NCBI GenBank assembly: GCA_965277025.1
Contig: OZ255706.1
Coordinates: 3,596,001-3,660,000 of the forward strand
Source of the DNA: Methylomarinum sp965277025
Lineage (GTDB): Bacteria > Pseudomonadota > Gammaproteobacteria > Methylococcales > Methylomonadaceae
Direction of reading: 5' to 3'
DNA: 64,000 nt
Part shown: positions 16,444-25,301 of the stretch, piece after piece
Numbering within the stretch: position 1 is the first letter of the stretch
Layout of the letters: each line of letters starts with the position of its first letter
The notes under the pieces: model-generated
The model's input: only the letters and a program-made list of their open reading frames with translations
Databases searched by the model: none
Told to the model about the DNA's origin: nothing
Made by a program: the position numbers and the translations under genes

Positions 16444-17959
16444 GTAACCGTTCACAGGCCTTGCCAAACATCAAAAAAAGTCAGAAAATCCCCCTTATGA
16501 ATAAAAGGCATCTGGATTTAACGAAAGCCCCACCGTTACCTGACACATTGGAAGAATCTCATCAGGTGATTTTGGCGCTATGGGAAGTCGTCGCCGAATT
16601 ACAGGCCTGGAAAGACGAACTGGAAGAACAATTGAATACCGGTTCCGACAACTCATCTTCCCCACCCTCTCAAGACAGCCCCAAAAAACGGGCGGAACGC
16701 AAAAGAAAAGCGGCGACAGGTCGCCAGAAAGGCGCGCAGACCGGACACAAAAAGTATGAGCGGGCCTTACTGCCTGAAGACCAGGTCGATACGATCAAGC
16801 GTTACTACCCGGACACACGCTGTGAATGTGGGGGATTGATTCACATCGACAGCTATCAGCGTCATCAGGTTTTCGATGTGCCTGAAGTCCGCTATGAAAT
16901 CACCGAACATCAGCGCTATACCGGATGCTGTCAACGCTGCGGAGAACGGCGGACCGCGCATTTTCCACAATCTGTGCCCACAGGTCAAATGTGGCCTGGG
17001 CTTATCGCCTGGATCAGTCTGATGAATGGGCGTTACCATTTGACCTTGAGACAAATAGAAAGTCTGCTGCAGGAACAGTGGGGACTTGAATTCAGTCTGG
17101 GGGCGATCAGTCAAAGCCAGGAAAAACTCAACAACTGGCTGGTTCCGGTTTATCATCAGATTGGTGAAAGTGTCCGCAATGCAGATCCTGGCTATGCCGA
17201 TGAAACGCGGCATTACAGGAATCGCAGTGTTTACTGGCTTTGGTCCCTCTCGACTACTCAGGCAGCTTATTTCCTGATTCACTACTCCCGTGGCAAAGGG
17301 ACGGCCAAAGAACTGCCGGGTACATTTAACGGCGTGCTGGTCACCGATCGTCATGGTGCCTACAATGACTATACAACAGACAAACACCAATACTGCTGGG
17401 CGCACATCATCCGAAATCTCGAAAAAATTGCCCAACGACAAGGGCGGGCAGGCGAAGATGGTCAAAAACTGCTGAGAATAGCCCGTCTGGTGGTGCGATG
17501 CGCCAAACGCTGGCAACAAAGCCAATATCAAAGCCAGCACTATCGACAGCGGCTCGACTGACTTCGAGAAAGTCTCGAAAGCCAGCTACAACAGACGGCG
17601 TTAATCCATGGCAAAAACAAAACCGGCAACACCTGCCGAAAACTGCTCAAGGATTATGCCAAGCTCTGGACATTTATGACACATCCGGGTACCCCCTTAA
17701 CTAATAATGCCGCGGAGAGATCATTACGCCCTTATGTAATTTGGCGAAAAATCAGTTTTTTCAGTCAATCGCATCGTGGCACCCAGTTCCGAGCCATGAT
17801 ATTGTCTGTGATTGAGACCTGCAGACGCTTAAATATTAACCTGTATCAAACGCTGAGAACAATTTGTACTCAAGGACTTTTTGAAGAGGAAGTGACTTAC
17901 AGGCTGCCTGTTTCAGAACAAAAGCTGGAAATTGTGACTGTGGGGGCGTGAACGGTTAC
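16444..17959 (+). mobile_element. IS66-family element 2 (1516 bp)
   Basis: Inverted ends GTAACCGTTCAC are flanked by a perfect 8-base duplication GTTTTTTA (16436-16443 and 17960-17967), the hallmark of IS66. It is inserted in the HD-GYP gene within the words TQLKN-KDEY. It is a different IS66 from the one at 13039. Confidence 0.93.
16497..17951 (+). pseudogene. IS66-family transposase with an in-frame TGA
   Basis: The frame encodes about 484 codons: NTGSDNSSSPPSQDSPKKR linker, zinc-finger-like CEC...CCQRCGER, the DDE residues in PGYADETRHYRN and VLVTDRHGAY, and the C-terminal TPLTNNAAERSLRPYV block. A TGA at 17559-17561 interrupts it, and the same frame continues at once (LRESLESQLQQ...). 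A single nonsense change, rather than a shift, therefore inactivates it. A start at 16497 (MNKRHLDL) is preferred over the longer open frame. Confidence 0.88.
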
Positions 17960-18350
17960 GTTTTTTAGTTGTGTAAGCCATAAAATCGCATCGAGCGAAT
18001 GTAAAACATTATTGACGCAAGCTTCGACCACTTCTTTGGCTTTTTTGACATCAATGCCGCCCCCCAAGGCGACCTTGCTCATAAAGTTTTTTACGATATC
18101 GCCTGCTTCTGAATAATTTACAGCCGACTTTTCAATTTCTGTTGTGAAAGAACCTAACAGGCTGTTGATTTAATCCAACCTGGAGGCCGCATTGTTTCGT
18201 TGCCATAATTGGCATTTGATTACATAACTAATTGTTATTTATGGTAAAATGATTCAATTCATTTGATATTCCCCGATTTTTTATTTGTTATGCGCGGCAT
18301 TGATTATACCCAAAACGAATTATTCAGTTATCGGACGCTGGAATCTAGAA

Positions 18351-19465
18351 TAGAAGTTACGCATTGACAACAGATCGAAATTTTGGGTTTAAATGATTCA
18401 TATTTGGCATAAAGGTGTCGATAAACGAAGCCATAACATCGTTGAATAAATTCCGCTGTACGCTATAGCAATTATTAATCACGTCTGCAAAGCTCAATTT
18501 TTGTAATTGAACAAAGCCACAAATTGCAGAAAAAATATGATTATTTATTGCTCTTTTATTGCGAACCTGGAACCGCTCAATATTACACACCTGCTTTATT
18601 GCCCGATGATATTGCTCAATCTGCCAATGCCTATCATGTTGTTCGGTAAATGCTTTCTTGTCAAAAACAGCGGTTTTTTCTTCATCAGGTAGTGAACTTA
18701 TGTAATGGCGAACTTGTTCTTTCAAGGTCGTCCGAAATAATTTCACATACCCAAAATTTTTGAGCCAAACCATTAAGCCGTCTTCCGGGATTTCTAATTG
18801 CCTGACTTGAACCCATGAACCTTTTTCAACAGAGACTAATCGATTACCTTCCACTGCAAAGAATAATCCTGTCTGATGATTTCTTATCAATTTAAGATTA
18901 TCCACGCAACTGTACCAGCTATCTCCTGTTACAAAACCAGGTTCTAGTCCCCAAGCTAATACTTCGGTCAGCATGTCTTGAAAATAGTCATTTTTTGTCT
19001 TTCCTTCCGCCTTATCGACCACCCGGAAATTCAGTGGTTGGTGTTTTCCTTGAATGTCTGTGTAGTACAACGTGACAAGATTGATTCCCTTGACTGCTCC
19101 ATGATGTTTTCCCGACCAAAAATAACTGACATATGCCATATATTGGCTATAAGGTTTATCAAGAACACTATCGTCAACACTCAAGGTTCCGCCCTTTAAA
19201 TTCAGGCTTGCGCTGGCTTCATTGTATAAATCTCGCCCAGTGTAATGCTCCCGATTTAGAAATCGATTTACGCTATCATGTGATATTGACATGACTTCTC
19301 CTAATCGTCGACAACCAGCTTGTTTCGGCTCACTTAATAAAACATGGGTAATGTACAGCAGGCTGTTGAGGGGCGTGTTATTTCTCTTATCAAGGTTTGC
19401 CTTGCATTGACTTTGGGATTTTTTAAACCCATAGTTTAACATTGCCTGTCAATGCGTAACTTCTA
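18351..19465 (-). mobile_element. IS701-like element, copy 1 (1115 bp)
   Basis: Terminal repeats TAGAAGTTACGCATTGACA are exact at both ends. A 5-base duplication TAGAA lies at 18346-18350 and 19466-19470. Truncated copies are at 42837-43278 and from 63512 to the window end. Confidence 0.92.
18357..19442 (-). CDS. IS701-like DDE transposase
   Basis: This 361-residue transposase has conserved blocks LSVDDSVLDKPYSQYMAY (about residue 93), GFVTGDSWYS (about 172) and DRHWQIEQYHRAIKQVCN (about 285) that supply the D-D-E triad of the IS4/IS701 superfamily. The family name is from motif similarity, not a search. The frame is intact and ends six bases from the element border. Confidence 0.85.
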   Translation of the reverse strand: MLNYGFKKSQSQCKANLDKRNNTPLNSLLYITHVLLSEPKQAGCRRLGEVMSISHDSVNRFLNREHYTGRDLYNEASASLNLKGGTLSVDDSVLDKPYSQYMAYVSYFWSGKHHGAVKGINLVTLYYTDIQGKHQPLNFRVVDKAEGKTKNDYFQDMLTEVLAWGLEPGFVTGDSWYSCVDNLKLIRNHQTGLFFAVEGNRLVSVEKGSWVQVRQLEIPEDGLMVWLKNFGYVKLFRTTLKEQVRHYISSLPDEEKTAVFDKKAFTEQHDRHWQIEQYHRAIKQVCNIERFQVRNKRAINNHIFSAICGFVQLQKLSFADVINNCYSVQRNLFNDVMASFIDTFMPNMNHLNPKFRSVVNA

Positions 19466-20705
19466 TAGAATTCCGAGTGATCATCCTTTACGCAAACTAC
19501 GATATTTGGTCGATATTCTATTGACTACTCTGGATGAGGAGTTCGATGACCTGTATTCCCGACGGGGCCGGGCGTCAATTCCTCCCGAGCGTTTACTCCG
19601 TGCCAGTTTGTTGCAAATCCTGTTTTCCATTCGTTCGGAGCGGCAACTGATCGAACACATTGATTTCAATCTGCTGTATCGTTGGTTTGTCGGCTTATCA
19701 ATGGATGATGAGGTTTGGGATCATTCAACGTTCAGCGCCAATCGTGACCGTCTATTGAATGAGCGCGTCAGTCGTTTGTTTTTTGATCGTGTGCTGTGCC
19801 TGGCCGAATGGCAGGATTTAGTCTCAGACGAACACTTTTCGGTTGATGGCACGCTAATCAAGGCCTGGGCTTCTGTGAAAAGCATCAAGGCCAAAGACGG
19901 TTCGAGCCGGCCGCCGGAGGATTCCACCCGCAATCCGGGTGTCAACTTCAAAGGCGAGAAACGCTGTAACGACACGCATGAATCGACAACGGACCCGGAA
20001 GCAAGGATGTATAAAAAAAGTCAGGGCGATAAAGCCCAACTCGCTTTTCCGGGCCATGCACTCATGGAAAATCGCCATGGTTTGGTCATCGATGTTGAAG
20101 TGACCCAGGCGACAGGAACGGCCGGGCGGGAGGCGGCGACAAAAATGATCAAACGCAGCGTCAAAAAAGCGGGTGCCACAGTGGGCAGTGACAAAAACTA
20201 TGATACCCAAAACTTCGTTGCCGAGCTTCGCGCAATGAAGGTGACCCCGCATGTAACTCAAAAAGCGAAAGGTTCGGCGATTGACAAGCGGACGACCCGA
20301 CACCCAGGCTATACCAGCAGTCTCAAAATCCGTAAACGGATCGAAGAAGTCTTTGGCTGGAGCAAAACTGTTGGGGGATTACGTCAAACCCGGTTTCGCG
20401 GAGTGAAAAAAGTGACTGCCCAAACCGTATTCACCTTCGCAGCGTATAATCTGACCCGCCTGATGACCCTGTTACAATGGCGTTATTCAACTGCGCAGGC
20501 ACCGTTGTGCCTGAAATCCGCCAAAAGGCGGAAATAAAGCCTCGAAAGGGCAATATAAACCGGCTGATACCGGAAAACCTGGCTAATTAGGTGTTAATGG
20601 CCAATTAAAATAGACCAAAACTGGCCAACAAAAGTGAGCCACTTTTTCAGACTTTATTTATTGAAATAAATCTGAGAGAGTCCCTGAATTTTTTCAGGGA
20701 GTCCT

Positions 20706-22259
20706 GTGAAGGAGTGGAACGTGATTCATCAAATCAAAGAAGGCAATGGCTTATCGATGCGCAAGATTGCCAGACAACCGGGTATCTCCCGGCATACAGT
20801 CTCGAAGTACCTGAAACTGACAGAGGCTGAAATTACGGCCTTACAGGCAACCACAGAGCGTGGTAAAAAACTGGATGACTACCGGGAGTATATTATCCAT
20901 CTGCTGCAGACCTGGCCGGGCTTGTCGGCGGTCAAGGTGCTGCGCAAATTGAAAGCCAAAGAGGAGATGCTGGCGGTTTCCAACCGTTCGGTACGCCGCT
21001 ACATTCAAGCGTTGAAGCAGGAAATCAGCGTCAAGCAGCAGCGCTATTATGAACCGGTACTGGACATGGTGCCGGGCGAACAGTGTCAGGTCGATGGCGG
21101 CGAGTTGCGTGGTGTCATGATTGGCGGTGTGGAAACTACAGTGTATTTCATGGTGTTTGTGCTGTCTTGTTCCAGGCTGATGTATGTATCTGTATCCGAC
21201 CGGCCCATTGATACGGAAACTCTGATTCAGCAGCACGATGCGGCATTTCGCTATTTCGGCGGCATGCCAGCTGAATGTGTTTATGATCAAACCAAACTGG
21301 TGGTGATCAGTGAAGTGTTTCGGGAGCTGACACTCAATCAACGTTTTCATCAGTACGCCACAGCGGCCGGCTTCCATATCCGTGCCTGCGAAGGCTATGA
21401 CCCGGAAAGTAAAGGCAAGGTTGAAGCCGGGGTCAAATACGTCAGGCAAAACGGTCTCTATGGGGAAACCTTTACGGACTGGTCTGGGCTGGAAAGGTAT
21501 CTGTCCGACTGGCTGGACACGATTGCCAACCAGCGTGTTCATGGCAGCACCGGTCAACAGTCGGCCATGCACTATCGAAACGAAGAACAGGACAGGATGC
21601 TGCCGTACCTGACACCGTCTTGCGTCAGCGAGAATCCAGCGCAGGCCAGGGTCACCCGCAAAGTGGACAAAACCGGCCTGATAGCCTGGCAGGGAAACAA
21701 ATACTCAGTGCCCATGGCTTATCAAAGGGCGCAGGTGGCGGTAAAAGTCGAACACGGTCAATTACGGATCGCTGACCTCTCGACCGGCCAGAAGATTGCC
21801 GAACATACGCTGCGCCTGGAAAAAGGCCAGATCATCAAGAACACCGATCATTATCGTGATAAAGGTCAATATATCCAGCAATTGGAGCAGGACATCCAGG
21901 AACGACCGGGAAAAGGGGCTGACGCCAGTCAGGCATTGTGTGCATTACTGAAAGCCACCTCGCCGAAAATCGACAAAGACCAGTTACCGGGCGTCAAACA
22001 GATCCTCAAGCAATGGACGTCACAATACGGCCCGGTGAGCGATGAAGTACTGATGCGTATCCTGGATCGAACACAGCTCACCGCAACAGGTTTCAAGGAT
22101 TATCTGGACGCCTGGCAACACCACCCAGCGCGAAGTACCCATGAGAAGGCCACTGCACAGATAACAACTACGCGCCAGAAAGCGCCCACAAAACTGGAAC
22201 GCTATCGCGTCCTGAATGGCCAGTCGACTGGTCAGGAGGTGAGCCATGTCATCCATTGA
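20706..22259 (+). CDS. istA: IS21 transposase IstA
   Basis: The 517-residue transposase starts at GTG 20706 after AGGGAG. It has an N-terminal helix-turn-helix (MRKIARQPGISRHTVSKYL), an rve integrase core with CQVDGGEL, ECVYDQTKLVVI and ESKGKVEAGVKYV, and a C-terminal beta-domain (GNKYSVPMAYQ). It works with the ATPase IstB. It overlaps istB by 14 bases. The frame is intact, but transposition in cis is doubtful because istB is split. Confidence 0.93.
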   Translation: MKEWNVIHQIKEGNGLSMRKIARQPGISRHTVSKYLKLTEAEITALQATTERGKKLDDYREYIIHLLQTWPGLSAVKVLRKLKAKEEMLAVSNRSVRRYIQALKQEISVKQQRYYEPVLDMVPGEQCQVDGGELRGVMIGGVETTVYFMVFVLSCSRLMYVSVSDRPIDTETLIQQHDAAFRYFGGMPAECVYDQTKLVVISEVFRELTLNQRFHQYATAAGFHIRACEGYDPESKGKVEAGVKYVRQNGLYGETFTDWSGLERYLSDWLDTIANQRVHGSTGQQSAMHYRNEEQDRMLPYLTPSCVSENPAQARVTRKVDKTGLIAWQGNKYSVPMAYQRAQVAVKVEHGQLRIADLSTGQKIAEHTLRLEKGQIIKNTDHYRDKGQYIQQLEQDIQERPGKGADASQALCALLKATSPKIDKDQLPGVKQILKQWTSQYGPVSDEVLMRILDRTQLTATGFKDYLDAWQHHPARSTHEKATAQITTTRQKAPTKLERYRVLNGQSTGQEVSHVIH

Positions 22260-22469
22260 CAGCGTTGCCGGAAAATACCGCAGTCTGTGCCTGTCGGGCA
22301 TTGCCGAACAACTGGTCACCCTGCTCAGTCAGGCAGAAGCCAACGAAAGCTCCTGCCTGCACTTTGCCGAAAGTCTGGTGGACTTAACATGAAATGATCC
22401 ATATCGAATGCGCAAGGAGTTCTCAGCCGTGAAAAGGCTGCTTATCCATATTCAATGAAGTAAGCTGGC

Positions 22470-23690
22470 TTAACCCGGTTGTGTTATATAACCGAATTTT
22501 ATCAGCGCTCTGATCCAGCGTGGTGCATTGCGTTTGACAGCCATTTCTTCGTAGTCGATGGTCGAATCCCGGAAATACTCGCCGCGACTAATCATGAAGT
22601 AACATGTCCGTAAAAGTTTGTGAGCCAGCGCAATGATGGCGCGTTGGTGACCTCGCCTAATCGCCAGTGATGTATATTTTGCCTGGAAAACCGATCGGGT
22701 TCGGCTGGCGGCATGGGCGCATTCGCAAAGCAGGCGACGCACATATGGGTTTCCTTTTCGCGTTCGTCCTGATTTGCCTTTGCCGGCAGACTCGTTGTTG
22801 CCGGGGCATATGCCCACCCATGACGCCAGCCGATCCGCACTGCCAAAGACAGTCATATCCGTTCCGGTCTCAACAAGTAGCATGGCTGCTCCAATCAAAT
22901 CAACACCGGGAATAGTCTGGAGCAATTGCAAAACCGTTTTCTCCTTCTCCAGTCCGGCCAGCAGTTGTGCATCAAATCTGGCTATGCGTGCTTCCAAATC
23001 CTGAATATGCTGCATCAGTTCATTCAGTACGAAGCGATGGTGCTCGCTCAACTCACCTTGCAGCGCCTCCAGTATATCGGCGCGCGGCGCTTTGAGACGA
23101 TTGCTGGCCAGCTTCAACACATCATGCGCAGGCTGTCCTTCAATCAGCGCGTTAACCATGGCGCGCGCGGATTGCCCATGTACATCGCTGACCACCACGC
23201 CAAGCCGGATGCCGCCGTCGGTTAATACCTTGTGCAGTCTGTTCTTCTCAGCAGACAGCATCGACACCAACTTCTGTCGTTGACGTGAAATCAGGCGTAA
23301 CTGCCGCATCTTTTCCGGTGGCACGAATGAATCGCGCAGCAGTCCGGCACGGGAAAGCATCGCCAGCCATTGCGCGTCGCCGATGTCCGTCTTGCGTCCC
23401 GGCACATTCTTCACATGCCGGGCATTGACGACCCTGGCGTAAATACCCACATGTTCCAAAGCTGCATATGGGCTTTTCCAGTAGATGCCGGTGCTTTCCA
23501 TCACCACCTCATCCGGTGCGACAGACTGCACCCAATCGGCTAATGCACGTCGATCACGTTTGAATGCGCCAAACTGCCGATGCTCTGTCTGAATACCACC
23601 CTCGGCCTGTTCAACCATGGCGCAGGCGGTAATCTGCTTTTGGTGAACATCCAACCCGATGACTCGCTTGTGTATTGCAGTGAGTTCCAT
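22470..23690 (-). CDS. IS110-family recombinase
   Basis: This 406-residue DEDD recombinase has an N-terminal RuvC-like domain with VIGLDVHQKQITAC, VVMESTGIYWK and KTDIGDAQWLAML. A coiled linker and the C-terminal Transposase_20 domain (TIPGVDLIGAAMLLVETG; WVGICPGNNESAGK with the catalytic-serine region) follow. It belongs to the IS110 rather than the IS1111 group because the long non-coding DNA lies on its 5' side. It differs from copies 2 and 3 at only a few residues. Confidence 0.95.
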   Translation of the reverse strand: MELTAIHKRVIGLDVHQKQITACAMVEQAEGGIQTEHRQFGAFKRDRRALADWVQSVAPDEVVMESTGIYWKSPYAALEHVGIYARVVNARHVKNVPGRKTDIGDAQWLAMLSRAGLLRDSFVPPEKMRQLRLISRQRQKLVSMLSAEKNRLHKVLTDGGIRLGVVVSDVHGQSARAMVNALIEGQPAHDVLKLASNRLKAPRADILEALQGELSEHHRFVLNELMQHIQDLEARIARFDAQLLAGLEKEKTVLQLLQTIPGVDLIGAAMLLVETGTDMTVFGSADRLASWVGICPGNNESAGKGKSGRTRKGNPYVRRLLCECAHAASRTRSVFQAKYTSLAIRRGHQRAIIALAHKLLRTCYFMISRGEYFRDSTIDYEEMAVKRNAPRWIRALIKFGYITQPG

Positions 23691-23951
23691 TTTTTCCTCC
23701 TTTACTCTATGATTGAGCCTGGAAGGTGGCGGTTGCCTGGATGATCTGCCTGAGGGCGATGTAAATCGTCAACGGCCCTTTTAACATTCGCTCTTAAAGA
23801 AGCAATCCGGGGTTCGAGTCATCCATGGCAGGCTACGTTAACAGTCGGGCTCTAAGGCTCCAAAGTAAAGCGCAGTCTTTAACCGCCATCTTCCACAAGG
23901 AACTCTACAACATTTCATCATGCGGGGTGGCAATTCTTGCGATGATCGTTA
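23691..23951 (-). ncRNA. Putative bridge-RNA region of IS110 copy 1
   Basis: A conserved 261-base non-coding stretch lies upstream of the recombinase, where IS110-group elements encode the bridge RNA that pairs with donor and target DNA. It is almost identical in three copies. The few differences cluster at 23841 (A here, G elsewhere) and 23853 (T in copies 1 and 2, C in copy 3). The RNA itself is inferred, and I could not fold it. Confidence 0.5.
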
Positions 23952-25301
23952 GAGCGACAACAGCGCAACCAAAAACGCATCGAGCAAAACCGCAAACGCG
24001 CCGGATTTCCTGTGCAAAAAAGCCTGGATGAATTCGACTACCGCGTGCAGACCACCATCAGCAAACGGGAAATCAACAGCCTGCCGGACTTTGGTTTCAT
24101 CGACAACCGCGAAAACATCGTCTTCATTGGCCCGCCCGGGGTCGGTAAAACCCACCTGTCCATCGGTATTGGCCTGAAGGCCATTGAAGCCGGTTACAAG
24201 GTCAGCTTCAGTACCGCCTTGGGGCTGATCGAGCTGCTGGAAATAGCCGAACTCAAATGTGAGCTGAAAAAGAAAATCAACCAGTTGGCCAAATTCGACG
24301 TTCTGATCATCGATGAACCGGGCTATTTACCGTTGAACAAACAGGGGATGCACAACCTGTTTCAACTGATCAACACGCTGTATGAATACCGCTCGATCAT
24401 TCTGACCACCAACAAGGAATTCACCAACTGGGGAGAATTTTTCATCGATGACAATATCGCCGTGCCGATTGTCGACCGACTCATTCATCATTCACATATT
24501 TTTATGCTGGGAAGAGAAAGCTATCGATTGAAATCCAAACTGAATAACTGACTTATACCGAGGAAAAAGTGGCGCACTTTTAATGGCCGAAACTGGCTCA
24601 GTTATTTTGGCCATTGACAATTAGGCCATCCAGAGGTAAATTTAACCCAAAATGGAGGGCTAGAGCCGGAGGCATAGGGGGGGGGTTCAACAGCCTGCTA
24701 ACCGTTCAGGTGGTGATTCAATAACCAATTCATTCGCCAGATATCTTTTCCCCATCGTCCCGGAAGATTTATACACCCGTTTGATTTTACTGGTGTCTAT
24801 ATAGACATACTGACAGGTATCTCTGAGCTTATCTAATTCTTCTTCGGTTTCAATAAAAAAACCTTGAAACATAAAAGGGGATTCCAGCCAGGGAATATCC
24901 AGCTTGGCGACATACATCCCTAAAATCAACTCTTGAACAGGTGTTTTGATTAGCTCAGAATTTGTATAAACAAGTACATCAGATATTTTCTTTCTGGATT
25001 TCCGTTTTCCAAATATTTGTTTGATTTTATCTGACATGCAAAATTTCTATTTCAGAGGGGGGGGATGATAAATATCTCAATCGTCCATTTGAGGCGACTT
25101 CATTTTGCAGGAAAAGTATTCATGATTATAGCGCCTATATTGTTTGCCACAAGAATATTAATCTGAAATTTGGGAAAAACAACTCATTTTGATAATTCTC
25201 GTCCTGTTTACCGGTTTGCAATTCCTTATAAAATAAACTAATTGGTTATCTATTGGCGGGCTAAATGTCACCTCCCTTATAACAATTAATTACCATATTT
25301 T

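Larger units (their letters stand above)
18290..20537 (+). pseudogene. IS5-family transposase split by an IS701-like element
   Basis: Codons 1-20 (from ATG 18290, MRGIDYTQNELFSYRTLESR) lie left of the inserted element. They join in frame to IPSDHPLRKLRYLVD at 19470. The restored protein is about 375 residues with a DDE core (FSVDGTLIKAWAS; VGSDKNYDTQ; KRIEEVFGWSKTVGG). The right part now has a substitute ATG at 19452 contributed by the IS701 end, giving a 361-residue frame MRNFYR-IPSD.... Confidence 0.88.
22387..23951 (-). mobile_element. IS110-family element, copy 1 (1565 bp)
   Basis: Comparison with copies at 39401-40965 and 61790-63354 fixes the borders: each begins ACATGAAATGATCC and ends GATGATCGTTA. 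There are no terminal inverted repeats. The target reads CTTA|G here, CTTA|G at copy 2 and GTTA|G at copy 3, so a TTA could belong to either side. Insertion broke istB. Confidence 0.92.
22246..24551 (+). pseudogene. istB: IS21 helper ATPase IstB, split by IS110
   Basis: The ATG at 22246 follows AGGAGGTGA. Codons 1-47 (to VDL, 22386) continue in frame at 23952 (ERQQRNQKR...) once the IS110 is removed, giving about 246 residues, the usual IstB length. The P-loop GPPGVGKTH and Walker B VLIIDEPGYLPL are in the right-hand part. Without re-initiation only a 48-residue stub is made. Confidence 0.9.
20592..24619 (+). mobile_element. IS21-family element interrupted by IS110
   Basis: The ends are TGTTAATGGCCA and (reverse) TGTCAATGGCCA, with several internal TGGCCA and GCCACTTTTTC repeats as in IS21 ends. 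The duplication ATTAGG is at 20586-20591 and 24620-24625. It is inserted in the IS5 after the transposase gene. The istB gene is cut by the IS110 at 22387-23951. Confidence 0.9.
18158..24697 (+). mobile_element. IS5-family element carrying nested IS701-like and IS21 elements
   Basis: Ends CAGGCTGTTGA (left) and TCAACAGCCTG (right) are flanked by the 4-base duplication CTAA (18154-18157, 24698-24701), as in the IS5 group. Removing IS701 (18351-19465) and IS21 (20592-24619), each with one copy of its target duplication, leaves an element of about 1386 bp. It sits in the HD-GYP gene between ERL and GSF. Confidence 0.9.
14746..25037 (-). pseudogene. HD-GYP domain protein (c-di-GMP phosphodiesterase-like), shattered by IS insertions
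   Basis: Four segments (24698-25037, 17960-18153, 16388-16443, 14746-15040) join into one frame after removal of IS5 (duplication CTAA), IS66-2 (GTTTTTTA) and IS3-1 (AGA). The N-terminus is a DUF3391-type domain (ELILGMYVAKLDIPWLESP). The core has WLTQLKNKDEYTTQHSLNV and GLCGMMHDMGKMLVPL (HD), then LTHHERQDGKGYPQGLP (HHExxDGxGYP), the signature of c-di-GMP-degrading HD-GYP proteins. A G run at about 14830 has five G where six are needed, giving a frameshift. The 3' end is lost at IS66-1. The protein cannot be made. Confidence 0.92.

Noticed and set aside
23800..23830. tRNA T-arm-like words (CCGGGGTTCGAGTC) inside the IS110 non-coding region
   Set aside because: No acceptor, D or anticodon arms can be built around it. 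The words recur in all three IS110 copies and belong to the element.
12916..25037. A designed composite transposon or genomic island with cargo genes
   Set aside because: Only transposase genes and pieces of one chromosomal gene are inside. No cargo, integrase or attachment sites are visible.
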